The position numbers were made by a program, and so were the translations under genes. A stretch of 64,000 bases of DNA from positions 248,001 through 312,000 of the forward strand of contig NADL03000054.1 of assembly GCA_002205965.3 (NCBI GenBank), written 5' to 3'. This DNA is from Kappaphycus alvarezii (lineage: Eukaryota > Rhodophyta > Florideophyceae > Gigartinales > Solieriaceae). Positions 22,220 to 31,774 of the stretch are shown in pieces (position 1 is the first letter of the stretch; every line of letters begins with the position of its first letter). The notes under the pieces were generated by a model, which was not told the origin of the DNA, did no database searches, and was given only the letters and a program-made list of their open reading frames with translations.

Positions 22220-23199
22220 ATGCCAACCTCCCGACTCTCCAGTTCCGCATTCCTCCCTCCCCCCCACCCTCTCGCCCCCCATTGCCGCATCCCCATGACT
22301 CCCATGACTCCACGTCCACCCCTACCCCTTCTTTTCAAACGACAGCGCCCCAAATCCCGCACCACCCCCATCTTCAGCCCCCACCGCCCCACCCTTTCCA
22401 CCACCCCTCCCATAACCTCAGAGCCCCACTCACACCCATCCCTTGCCCCCACCCCTACCCCTACCCCGCCCCTCCCCCTCCCCTGTCTCCTCTACACCTT
22501 TCCCAACAAACCCGTCCCATATACAAAAGCATGGACCCTTCAAACCCACCTTATGCAACAGCGTCGTCACAACCCTTCCCTTCCCGACGCGCTCCTCCTT
22601 CTTCAACATGAACCCGTCTACACCCTCGGCACCGCCTCCTCCCTATCCCATGTCCTGTTTGACACTCCCATCCGTCAACCCGATAACCCCTCCCCCTCTC
22701 CGCCGCCATCCAACGCCCCCGCCCTGATTCGAACCGAACGCGGTGGCGAAGTCACCTACCACGGTCCCGGTCAGCTCATTGTCTATCCGATTCTCAATCT
22801 ACGTCGCCATCGCAAAGATTTACACTGGTATCTACGACAACTCGAGCAGGTGGTGATCAACACCTTGTGGACAGGGTATGGCATTCGTGGCGGGCGTAAA
22901 CAGGGGTTGACTGGCGTTGGGTGGGCGATGAAAAAATATGTGCCATGGGTCTCAAGGTGAGTCGATGGGTCACCATGCATGGCCTCGCGTTGAATGTGTG
23001 CATGGATTTGAGCCCGTTTCGTCGGATCGTACCGTGCGGTGTGAGTGAATTTGATGTGGTGTCTTTGCATCAGTTGGTTGCGCGGAAACAAGGGGAGGAG
23101 GTGACGGTCGCGGAGGTGGGGGAGGTGTTGGTGAGGGAGTTTTGTAACGAGTTTGGCCCGTATTCATTGATTGAGGCGCAAGTGGAGGAGGGGATCTGA
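22220..23199 (+). CDS. lipB: Octanoyltransferase LipB/LIP2 (one frame break)
   Basis: Transfers octanoyl groups from acyl carrier protein to lipoyl domains, the first step of lipoate attachment in mitochondria or plastids. The start is ATG 22220 or 22295; the Pro/Ser/Thr-rich leader looks like an organelle-targeting peptide. The core begins at [14 protein letters not shown]. Family motifs: [48 protein letters not shown] (catalytic Lys), and VPCGVSEFD (catalytic Cys). A one-base correction near 22918 is needed to pass from GLTGV into [11 protein letters not shown]. The gene ends at TGA just after EEGI and is convergent with the small plastid-type gene at 23339. Confidence 0.9.
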
Positions 23200-23338
23200 G
23201 AGGGAATATGGAGTGTGTTTTGGCGATACGGGTGATGGCGGTGGCGGGGCGACGCAGAGTGGGACGGTGCATGTGTGGGTAGGCGTGTATTTGTAGAAAC
23301 GAATATTGCAAAGACAGGGATTATGGTGCATAGTGCAA

Positions 23339-23809
23339 CTACTCATCAAACAAGCCGGCGGTTGGTATGACACCCGTGGCAACAGCCCAGGCGAGAATGA
23401 GCAATGGGGTGAGAATGGTAAGCGCGCCGATGATCAACCAGACATCCACACGACCTTGGTTTTGTTCTGCCCATGCGTCAGCAAAGCCTTTGCTTTTTTG
23501 AATGGCTGCGGCTCGGGTGACCTTCTTTTCCTTGACGCCACGTCGCGGGCCGAGACCTTGGCCTACTGCAGGGGCTCCAACCATGTCACCGGCGCGGGCA
23601 TCTGCGTAGGTGGAACTGGAGGCGTCTTGTTTGTTGCGAGTGAGTTTGCGACCGGGGGTGGAGGAGGTGTTGGTTACGGGGAGCTTTTTGGGAGGGGTTG
23701 GGTCGGTGGGGGGTGTGGAGGTCATGAGGGTTGGACGGCGGGCGGAAATGCGTGGTAGGGAACAAGGGGGGGATAAGGGGTGGGAGAGTGGGGGGGAAAG
23801 GAAGGCCAT
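23339..23809 (-). CDS. Unknown plastid-type protein with one C-terminal membrane helix
   Basis: I do not recognise the family. I choose the ATG at 23809 because it gives MAFLSPPLSHPLSPP, a leader with Phe at position 3, much like that of the DVR gene nearby; an earlier ATG at 23887 is possible. About 156 residues. The middle is basic (GPRRGVKEKKVTRAAAIQ). The end reads FADAWAEQNQGRVDVW, followed by a single transmembrane helix (LIIGALTILTPLLILAWAV) and ATGVIPTAGLFDE. The short tail suggests a thylakoid or envelope anchor (inference). It is divergent from TLP18.3 across 346 bp, so the two may be co-expressed. Confidence 0.65.
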   Translation of the reverse strand: MAFLSPPLSHPLSPPCSLPRISARRPTLMTSTPPTDPTPPKKLPVTNTSSTPGRKLTRNKQDASSSTYADARAGDMVGAPAVGQGLGPRRGVKEKKVTRAAAIQKSKGFADAWAEQNQGRVDVWLIIGALTILTPLLILAWAVATGVIPTAGLFDE

Positions 23810-24155
23810 TGTGGCTGCCGAGTTGGGGACTCTGGGAAACGCGCTCGACACAGCGGAGAGGTGATGGCTCTGCCGATGGTTTTGCATTGGGACAAGAGGG
23901 GATTTTATTTCGAATAAAAGCTAGCTTTGGCGGAATCACAGGCATTGCCCTATGGTGTGTAAATTACCGGATCTCGAGTGACAACAGTTTGAGAAACACA
24001 AGCGCAAGTTGAGCCAATGTTTCGCGGCACACAAAAGTCCAAGCGGCCCAACCACAGCGCACCAAACCCGTCGCCTCGAGATACGTATACTCCAAACCCC
24101 GCCCCCCCCGCCACTCCCCTCCCCATCCCCCCCCCTACCACCTAGGCCAACCACA

Positions 24156-24968
24156 ATGGCCACGCCCACCTTTCTCCACGCGACCCCCATGCCGCTCAAA
24201 AGCGGCATCCCATCCTCTTTGCACCGCCCCCATCTGACACCCCTCTCCCCCACTCTACCACGCATGTCACTCGGCCGACACACGCCCAACCCTCTGCACC
24301 AACTCCACAACAGCCTCTCCACACTCCCCAAACAAGCCGCCGTTCTCACCACCACTGCGATAACATGCGTCGCACTCTCCCTTGCAACACTAGCCGAACC
24401 GCCATCCACAGCACCCACCTCCACACTGTACGACGAGACTGGGCTGGTACCCAAGGGAATGACACCGTTGATTGAAAAGGCAGGCAGTTCGATTCAACGT
24501 GATGATGACGTGCGCGTGCGGTTTGCGTTTGTGAGAACGGTGCCTTATGGAGAGACGGTGGGGGAGTATGCGGAGGAGTTGGCGGGGGTGTGGGGGCTGG
24601 GTGAGAGGGAGGTGTTGTTTGTGGCGAGTCCCAAGTTGGCGAGGGCGGGGGTTTGGGTGGGGGGTTCTGTTCAAGGGGTGTTGGACCGGGAACGGGCGGT
24701 TAGTGTGGCGGAGGAGACGTTTGGGTTCAAGGCGGGGGAGGAGCAGTATGGTGGAGCTTGGTTGGATGTTTGTAATCGGTTGATTGCGGTTTTGGGGGGG
24801 GAGGAGGACCCTGGTCCGCCGCAGGTGAGTAATAGGGAGGTGGTTGGGACGTTTAAGACAAAGGGGGAGACCAAGAGTGGGAGGGGAAAGTATGTGGCCG
24901 TGGTGGTGGTTGTGTTGGTGATTGCGTTTGTGGCGCCGCTGTTGCAGACGTATTGGTATGTCAAGTGA
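24156..24968 (+). CDS. Thylakoid protein TLP18.3 (TPM domain)
   Basis: The thylakoid-lumen TPM-domain protein that in plants supports photosystem II repair and has phosphatase activity. The ATG at 24156 begins a leader of about 90 residues with a Pro/His-rich stroma-targeting part and a hydrophobic lumen-transfer part (AAVLTTTAITCVALSLATLA). The TPM domain runs from YDETGLVPKGMTPLIEKA through VRFAFVRTVPYGET and REVLFVASPK to YGGAWLDVCNRLIAVLGG. The plant-like C-terminus is present: EDPGPPQVSNREVVGTFKTK, then a membrane helix (VAVVVVVLVIAFVAPL). 270 residues, no frame break, no intron. Confidence 0.85.
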   Translation: MATPTFLHATPMPLKSGIPSSLHRPHLTPLSPTLPRMSLGRHTPNPLHQLHNSLSTLPKQAAVLTTTAITCVALSLATLAEPPSTAPTSTLYDETGLVPKGMTPLIEKAGSSIQRDDDVRVRFAFVRTVPYGETVGEYAEELAGVWGLGEREVLFVASPKLARAGVWVGGSVQGVLDRERAVSVAEETFGFKAGEEQYGGAWLDVCNRLIAVLGGEEDPGPPQVSNREVVGTFKTKGETKSGRGKYVAVVVVVLVIAFVAPLLQTYWYVK

Positions 24969-25340
24969 GGGGTGGGGTGTTGCAGTTATCGAGGCGGTTG
25001 GGGCTGGTGCTTGGGATGGACACGTGGCGTGTTGGTGGTCGCACGCCTATGCGCTATGAACGGGAGATCACTGGAGATCAACTTGTTTGCCCGACTTGGC
25101 GTCTGTTTCCCTCAAAATCTGGTGCCCGTGCGTGGAATAATGATGCAACGGTGCAACGGTGCAACGGTTCACGCGATCAACCGGCGCGATGCTATGCTCG
25201 AGAATCATTCCCGACTGTACAGTACAGCATTGTATGCAATACTGCACTCGGAGATAAACAGATTGTTCTTCTTCTTTGCCACGGCCGCTTCAGGGGTCAC
25301 TTTGTATCACACCTCCTCACACATCCACTGCCACTCAACC

Positions 25341-26492
25341 ATGGCCTTCCTGCCGCCCTCTCCCCTCCGCACCCGTTCACCCCCCGTCCGCAACTCCCTG
25401 ACCCCCCACCCTCAAATCCGTCCGCTCCCTTGCCATGCCCACCCCGCAATCCCCCGCATCCCACCACGCATGGACCTCCCTTCCAAGGGCGTCTACGACC
25501 CCACCACCCCTCCAAAAGACATCCGTGCCATAGTCTTCGGTGCCACCGGCTACATCGGTCGCGCCGTCGTCAACCAATTCCTGCAACAAGGCTACAGCGT
25601 CGCCGCCTTTTCCCGCCCTCAATCGGGCGTCTCGGCCACCGACAACCTCTCCACCCTTCAAACCTCGTTTCCAGGCGCGGATGTTATCCTCGGCGATGTA
25701 ACCCGTCGTGAAACCATCGCCCCGGCATTCGACGTGTTAGGCGCGCGTGGGACAGTCGTGGTGTCGTGTTTGGCGAGTCGTACCGGCGGGATTGAAGACT
25801 CGAATCGTATCGATTATCAAGCTACTTTGAATGTGTTGCAGACAGCGTGGGAACGCGGAGTCAAGCATTTTGTACTGTTGTCGGCGGTGTGTGTGCAGAA
25901 ACCGGAGCTGGAGTTTCAGAGGGCAAAGTTGAAGTTTGAGGGCGAGTTGGCGCGGTTGGCGGAGAGGGATGCGGAGTTTAGTTATGCGGTGGTGAGACCG
26001 ACGGCGTTTTTCAAGTCGTTGGCGGGACAGGTGGATCGGTTGAAGAAGGGGGCGGCGTTTGTGATGTTTGGGGAGGGGGACTTGTGTCGGTGTAATGCGA
26101 TCTCGGAGAGGGATTTGGCGCGGTTTATTGTGGAGTGTGGGAGGGATGAAGGTAAGAGGAATCAAGTGTTGGCGGTGGGGGGGGGCCGGGAAAGGCGGTG
26201 ACGCCGAGGGAGCAGGGTGAAATGCTGTTTCGTATTTTGGGCAAGGAGGACAAGTTTATGCGAGTGCCGATTGGAGTGATGGATGTGGCGGTGGCGGTGT
26301 TGGGGGGTCTTGCAAAGGTGTTTCCGGGGTTGAGGGATGTGGCAGAGTTTGGAAGAATTGGGAGGTATTATGCGGTGGAGGATATGGTGGCGCCGGAGTG
26401 GGGCGAGGATAGCTTGGAGGACTTTTTTTCGGGAGGCGGTCAAGGAGGGTGGGATGGAGGGGCAGGACTTGGGGGCCGCAAAGGTCTTTTAG
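25341..26492 (+). CDS. DVR: Divinyl chlorophyllide a 8-vinyl reductase (two frame breaks)
   Basis: Reduces the 8-vinyl group in chlorophyll synthesis with NADPH, in the plastid. The ATG at 25341 starts [15 protein letters not shown], a likely transit peptide. The NAD(P) fold follows: [14 protein letters not shown], then [38 protein letters not shown] and [15 protein letters not shown]8 run near 26180 must lose one base to continue into [38 protein letters not shown] and [15 protein letters not shown]7 run near 26435 must lose one base to give [20 protein letters not shown] and a TAG at 26490-26492. With both corrections the whole plant/BciA-type protein is present (about 380 residues). It follows TLP18.3 on the same strand after 372 bp, and TACTG-type motifs lie at 25217-25250. 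Confidence 0.9.
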
Positions 26493-27379
26493 GGATTGGT
26501 TGTACGTGCATCGTGGGCGGCGGTGGTGGTCACCAACAAGGAGCGGGTGCGGGTCGCATGAAGGGGTTTGGGAGGTCTGTTGCTAGGATGGTAGGACGGC
26601 ATATGTGCGTGGCGTGTTGGAACAACAGGGTTTGGCGAGTCGGGGTTTGTCGATGGTGAGGCGTGCCACGTGCAGTTTTGGTGTGAGATTTTGAGCGAGG
26701 AAGCCGGGGTGTCGGGCTGAAGACTAGTGCACGTAGGCGGTGTAAAAGAGGGCTGGATAGAATACGAGTGTGGGGGTGAAAGCATTTGCGTGGTTGTAAT
26801 GAACCAGAGGTTGGGATTGGCCAATGATGGTGTGGAGGAGTGGGTGTTTGGGAATAGTGTTTGGGTGGCAAGGAAACAGTTGGTGATGGCTTGGCGGCAG
26901 GGGATCGGGGACGGGTAGCGGCTTGCGTGGATGGATGGCAAGCAATGTCGACAAGTTGTTTTTTAGGTTCAAAAGCCATCAGGCAAAACGTCAACGTTCG
27001 AATCTTGCTTTGTACTGTACGTCATGGAGGCCCACGTGGGGCCAATTACCAAAAAAAAAATTGAAAATTGGACGGTACAGTATCACACGAAATAAGCTGT
27101 TCAAGCTGTTCAAGTGTATTGGATGTGTAATGAAAATATTTTGAATTTGAAAAACTCCCGCTAATGTCTCATCAATAACATAGCGCCATGCAAACGGTTG
27201 CTGCATGTGCATTGTGCAGTATTTAGCGCCAACTCGGATTACTTGCTTTGTCTAACTCCACCTTTCCGTCAACGGCTCAAGATCGGTGCTGCTTTTGCTA
27301 GTGCCCCTTCAACACCTTCCCACGCTCCGCTCCTCCGCTCCTCTGTCACCAGCAACCCCAACCACCCCACCCTCGAACA
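26493..27379. other. Intergenic region, no gene seen
   Basis: 887 bp between DVR and the coiled-coil gene. G/T-rich near DVR, AT-rich in the second half, with TACTGTAC (27012) and GTACAGTA (27074) motifs. The open frames on the minus strand (26489-26994) are antisense, low-complexity, and show no family features. Confidence 0.5.
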
Positions 27380-28069
27380 ATGAACCACGCCGCCGAAACA
27401 CCCGCGCCATTCATCGACGCCGACTCCTTACTGCAGCAACTGGCCACCACCATCCAAACCGGCATCCGCTCAGCAGCCGACACTCTGCTCCACGTCTACT
27501 CCACCTCCGCCAACCCCCCCGCCTCCCCTTCCCCTCTCCACCCACAAATCAACCGCCTCTTCTCCACACTCTCCCCCCCCATCCAACGCGAACTCCTCCT
27601 CCAACTCGACCTCCTCCGTCACACCATCCTCTCCGTCCCCCCCACAACACACCAACTTCACCTCGCCCGTCAACTCCAACTCGCCCGACACCAACGAGAC
27701 GGCACACATGAAACAACAGTCGATCACCAATTAGCCGATGTTAGAGCACAACTCGCACTGCTGAACCGTCAGTTGCAGTACTGGAAACAACAGCAGCAAA
27801 CGATCCGCAGTCGTGTCATCGTGTTGCGTCGCTTGAGCACTGATCAACAGGAGGCACCCTGGAAACAAGTCGTCCGTGGTGTCGGCGATGTGGAAAAGGA
27901 ATGTCATGGGTGTGTGGAACGGTTTCAAGCAAGGATGCTAGAGGCGGGGGAGGATGAGCATGCACCGTTGTCTAGTGTCGTCCCGGTCGGTATGGGCGTG
28001 CTTGAGTTGGAGCAGGATGAGCGGCAGTTGAAGGCGTTGACGGATTTGAGGCATCGGTTGTTGGCTTGA
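27380..28069 (+). CDS. Coiled-coil protein, possibly Mediator MED28-like
   Basis: A 229-residue intact frame from an ATG at 27380 to TGA. The N-terminal half is helical (LLQQLATTIQTGIRSAADTL, INRLFSTLSPPIQRELLLQL); the middle is a coiled coil (VDHQLADVRAQLALLNRQLQ followed by YWKQQQQTIRSRV). The arrangement of an N-terminal helix bundle with a coiled coil ending in a YWKQ/HWQQ-like stretch loosely recalls MED28, but this is weak. It could be another small subunit of a nuclear complex. No targeting signal, intron or frame break is seen. Confidence 0.7.
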   Translation: MNHAAETPAPFIDADSLLQQLATTIQTGIRSAADTLLHVYSTSANPPASPSPLHPQINRLFSTLSPPIQRELLLQLDLLRHTILSVPPTTHQLHLARQLQLARHQRDGTHETTVDHQLADVRAQLALLNRQLQYWKQQQQTIRSRVIVLRRLSTDQQEAPWKQVVRGVGDVEKECHGCVERFQARMLEAGEDEHAPLSSVVPVGMGVLELEQDERQLKALTDLRHRLLA

Positions 28070-29724
28070 GAGGGTTGTTGCGGGCATGGTTTGGTTGTCG
28101 GTGTGGTTGGTTGGTGGCATTTATTCGGTTGGTCAAGTAGCAGTTGTGATTGGTGCCGCAGCGGCAGGGTAGATTGGATGTCTTGTGTTTTGTAAAGAGC
28201 TGTCGCTTGCTTCGTCAGCTTTCTTTTCTGGCTTGAACGCTTTTTCAGACCCTGCGAGGATGGGCGGCGTGTGGTGCAGTCTTGACTCGCCTTTTGCGTG
28301 CTGGTTTAGATAGTGAAAGGAGGGGTGGTTTTTGAGAGGTTTGTTGGATGCGTGTGAGGTTGGTGACTGTAGTTTGCCGTTTTGCAAAATAACTCGGGTC
28401 GGAAGGAACGGACCTCCATGCCCTCGCTTCTTTCAGTATGGACGTTGTTTCAGACTTTGCACATGATATCGCAGTCTATGGGTGTATTCATGTCTGTCCT
28501 TCTCAGCTTTGAGCCTGCATCAAGTCACAGGAGTGAAAGTTTCGACGTATACAATCTCCGTACCCGACAAATCGCAAGAAAGACCCGCCATCCTTCCCTT
28601 GTACCCCTACCCGAATGTGGAGATACATCCTATTCCCTCCCACTGTTGTCCATATTACGCCCTAGGCTACGTACCCGTTCAGATGCAACGAAGAGATTAA
28701 CAAGGACAGCGAAAAGATATTCCTCGAGTTGATTTCTCGCAACGGTATCGTTCTCCATTCATGGGACTGCGGTATGAAGCTGTCCGATATTATGCCCCGC
28801 AACTTCTTGTACTGTACAAGTCATAACGAGGATATGCTTCTGTGGAAACAGTTTTGACGCGCATCGCAAAGGTATTTGGACAGCCAGAACCCAATCACAA
28901 TGGTGCGTCTCTTTATTGCCCAAAGCGGTCTTGATTAGTGCGGTATTTTGACGGGGTGAAGCTGCGCTCTTTGCGTTGAGCACGCGGTGTCTGCTTATTA
29001 TGGTATTGCTAGGGTCGCCGTTGTACGCAAAACGCCTCGAAGCAGAGCAACAGCAAATGCGCTGAGCTCTCCGCAAAATCTACAAGCCTTTCTCTGCGGC
29101 CCTTTTAGTCTAGTTTATCCTCTACGTCATCGCTCTCCTGATCGCAGCGATCAACAGCACCAAATCGGCCATCTTTTCCATAGCAACATCCTCAAATGTC
29201 ATGACATGATTTTTGCCTGTCGGATTACGCATAGTTGCAATTCCAACTACAGTCTTAAGCTACTCCGTACCTATAAGGATATAATCCCGGTGAAATTCTT
29301 CCAGAAACGCCTCCGAGTGTCCGGAGCGGTATTCGGAAATGACTCTGGTGAGGTACGGAACTATTCTCGGACTGGGGCCAGTGCACCCGTTAGGCATCGG
29401 TGCTGACGCCTACTCATACAGTGCAGTACAGCTCAGTGCAGAGAGCGCACCCATGGCCAACGCGACAACAAATAGCTTGCGCAATTCGCACAAGAATGGC
29501 CCACAGCTATCAAACGCTCTACTTTCTCTGTATGACCTACTTGGCCGTAAGATAGCAACGGAAGAAAAGCTACAGTCATCTTGTCTGCCACCGCACCCTA
29601 GATGCAATCATCCCTCACCAAGCGAACAGCAGTACACCCACAACAAACCGTGCATCATTGCCTTCACCCCCAACCATTCGTCAATTATCAATTCAAAGTC
29701 CCCGCCCTACCGAAACACACAGTC
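28070..29724. other. Long intergenic region with weak coding-like patches
   Basis: 1.65 kb with no gene I can support. Patches of interest: 28482-28700 (+), a frame with STYTISVPDKS and LPLYPYPNVEIHPIP that looks protein-like but has no start context; and 29030-29190 (+), a frame reading KRLEAEQQQM, then, past a stop, LRKIYKPFSAALLV and, past another, a hydrophobic helix. TACTGTAC-like motifs occur near 28810. These could be a decayed gene. Confidence 0.35.
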
Positions 29725-30123
29725 ATGTCCTGCTGCTCATGCTTCGACCCACCGCCGCCTGCGGGTGCGTCCGATGCGGACAAGCCGGGGTCGTTTGTAC
29801 TCAAAGTGACGCTTTCTACGGGACAAGAGGTTAAGGTACATGCGTTACCCACAGATACTGCTGGTGATATTAAACGCAAGGTTACTATGGTGCATGGACC
29901 GCAGCCAAAGGTGGTAATGAGGAACGAAATGGTCGAGGCGCCGCTGTGCGCACGGTGGGATAATAAATGGTTGCCGATGCAAGATTCGACCAGTATGCAC
30001 CAGCTGGGGATGCAGAATCATTTGAAATACGCAGATATCACAGACCAGCTGAGTAACGTTAAACAGTTTGCCAACGCGCATTGGGCCGCGTCAAACTTTG
30101 TGGCGTTTTCGTCGGGTTTTTAA
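29725..30123 (+). CDS. Small Cys-leader protein with ubiquitin-like region, unknown
   Basis: 132 residues, intact. The ATG at 29725 begins MSCCSCFDPPPPAG, a Cys cluster that could be lipidated or bind metal. Then comes FVLKVTLSTGQEVKVHALP followed by TDTAGDIKRKV, which has the spacing of the first two strands and helix of a beta-grasp/ubiquitin-like fold. A C-terminal half has no known motif (LKYADITDQLSNVKQFANAH). No family is assigned. It is the last island gene before TE-rich DNA. Confidence 0.6.
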   Translation: MSCCSCFDPPPPAGASDADKPGSFVLKVTLSTGQEVKVHALPTDTAGDIKRKVTMVHGPQPKVVMRNEMVEAPLCARWDNKWLPMQDSTSMHQLGMQNHLKYADITDQLSNVKQFANAHWAASNFVAFSSGF

Positions 30124-31443
30124 ACGGTGTAACGTCGGAGGAAAGATTAGGAGACAGATATGTTGTGAGGAGTAACTTGAGCAAACTGTCCATGACACAA
30201 GGAGAGAGTGTAAATGGTACCTGGGAATCGCATGTGCATCTTGAAAAGCAAGAAACGGGTGACGAGGGGAAGATACCGTGATGATGGTACGCGAGTTACC
30301 CACACGGTGAGAGAGGCCGCTGGGGTGGCGCGATTAACACCTGACGTCGGGGTCACCGTGTTCAGTCACAGCAGCGAGAAGCGTGGGTTAGTGAACAGCG
30401 ATCAATCGTCGAAAGACCTCGAGGGAAAAGTAATCATCACCTTCGCTGGCAGGTGGAAGAGGGTTCAGCACTGTATTCTATCAATTGTGCGTTGAATTTG
30501 TATGCACCATTGACAAATCAACCAAGACAGCCTGTCCTTAAGGCAAACATGCGTAAGGACCGCCGACGTCTGGTAAACATAAGAATTGACGAGAGTTGAC
30601 TGTCTACATTCCATCAGATGATGGGCACTCACGCTGTCAACCCTAAAGGCAGCGGGAAATGGACTTTCTTGGACCATCTGAAAATACCACTACGCACTGC
30701 ACCGAAGAACTGGCTCACTACTACTGTAACTACTCGTTTAGTATGTATTGAAGCGGATAGTGAAGGTTTACTGGAGTAGAGGCAACAGATCAGGGACTTG
30801 TTGCCGTACCGTGGTACAAGGGTAAAACCATCCTAAAAGAATCTCCTCGCTCCCCAACCCGTCTCCATAAGCGCTTTCTCTACAGGACAAAAATCGAAGT
30901 AACCCACGCGCGCCTGCATCTCCCGCCATCCCCAAGAAATGCCTATCCTCGATAAAGTTGTGCGCAATGAACGGTGGACTACAGGATGTTCAGGTTTCAT
31001 TTGTTCAGTGATGCCTTTTCGCATCGACATCAATTCCAATAGCGCAAGAATGAACATTCTCGCTATCATCGACCCCTTGGCAGGTTCTCATAGACTGTGC
31101 GAAAAAGAGAAATCGATTTGGTTCTTTGATGTTTGAAAAGTGCGGTTCGGCTATCACCCGGTGTATGCTAGACGTGTTCAGGATAATGAGTAATGTCACT
31201 CGTGTGCCTAAATGGCTGGCTCAAAGCCTGTCAGCAGGCATGATGCATTGGATGGTGTATCTTTCAACTAGCCAAAAAATAAGTGAACTGAACAGAACTT
31301 CCCCCAGAGCCTCCACTACGTAGCTGCGAATCACTTGGACCGACACTTAAAACCGAAATTGTCAGTGTAACCATATTCATCCCTGCAAGCCTAACCTTCC
31401 AGTTCGAATGATTCGTCGCATATCCTCTATTTTCAGTTGAGGT
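30124..31443. other. Island edge, no gene supported
   Basis: 1.3 kb between the last island gene and the copia element. The short frames at 30833-31069 (-) and 31126-31323 (+) have mixed composition but no motif and overlap each other's antisense. Confidence 0.4.
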
Positions 31444-31691
31444 TGTTAGAGTTGTGGGTTTGTCGATTCACTGAATATTGAGTGGTGTTGTTACCTACCA
31501 CTTAGTGAATACGACGATCTATATTTTTCACCTTATCTACCTTTAGATTCTAATGATGGCTTCCACTTATATAGAATTAGAGTTGATTGTCCATTGGATA
31601 GCTCGGACTATGTCTTACTGTAACAACTCAATACCACATGGCTGATATGAATAGATGTGTAAAATACAATGCAGCTGTATGCATCTTAACA
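31444..31691 (-). repeat. 3' LTR of the copia element
   Basis: 248 bp, TGTTAG... to ...TTAACA on the plus strand (TG...CA on both strands). On the element's strand it is preceded by a purine tract, CTGAGGAGGCA, at about 31692-31702, a likely polypurine tract. Confidence 0.93.
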
Positions 31692-31774
31692 TGCCTCCTC
31701 AGATTAGGTGGTGCGGTCAACAAGTCCCATTCCACCTGAGCATCTTTGAAGCTTGATCCTGTCTAAAGCTTTGG

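Noticed and set aside
29330..29460. Possible tRNA-like fold near GGGCCAGTGCACC
   Set aside because: No acceptor pairing or T-loop consensus could be built; no tRNA was supported anywhere in the window.
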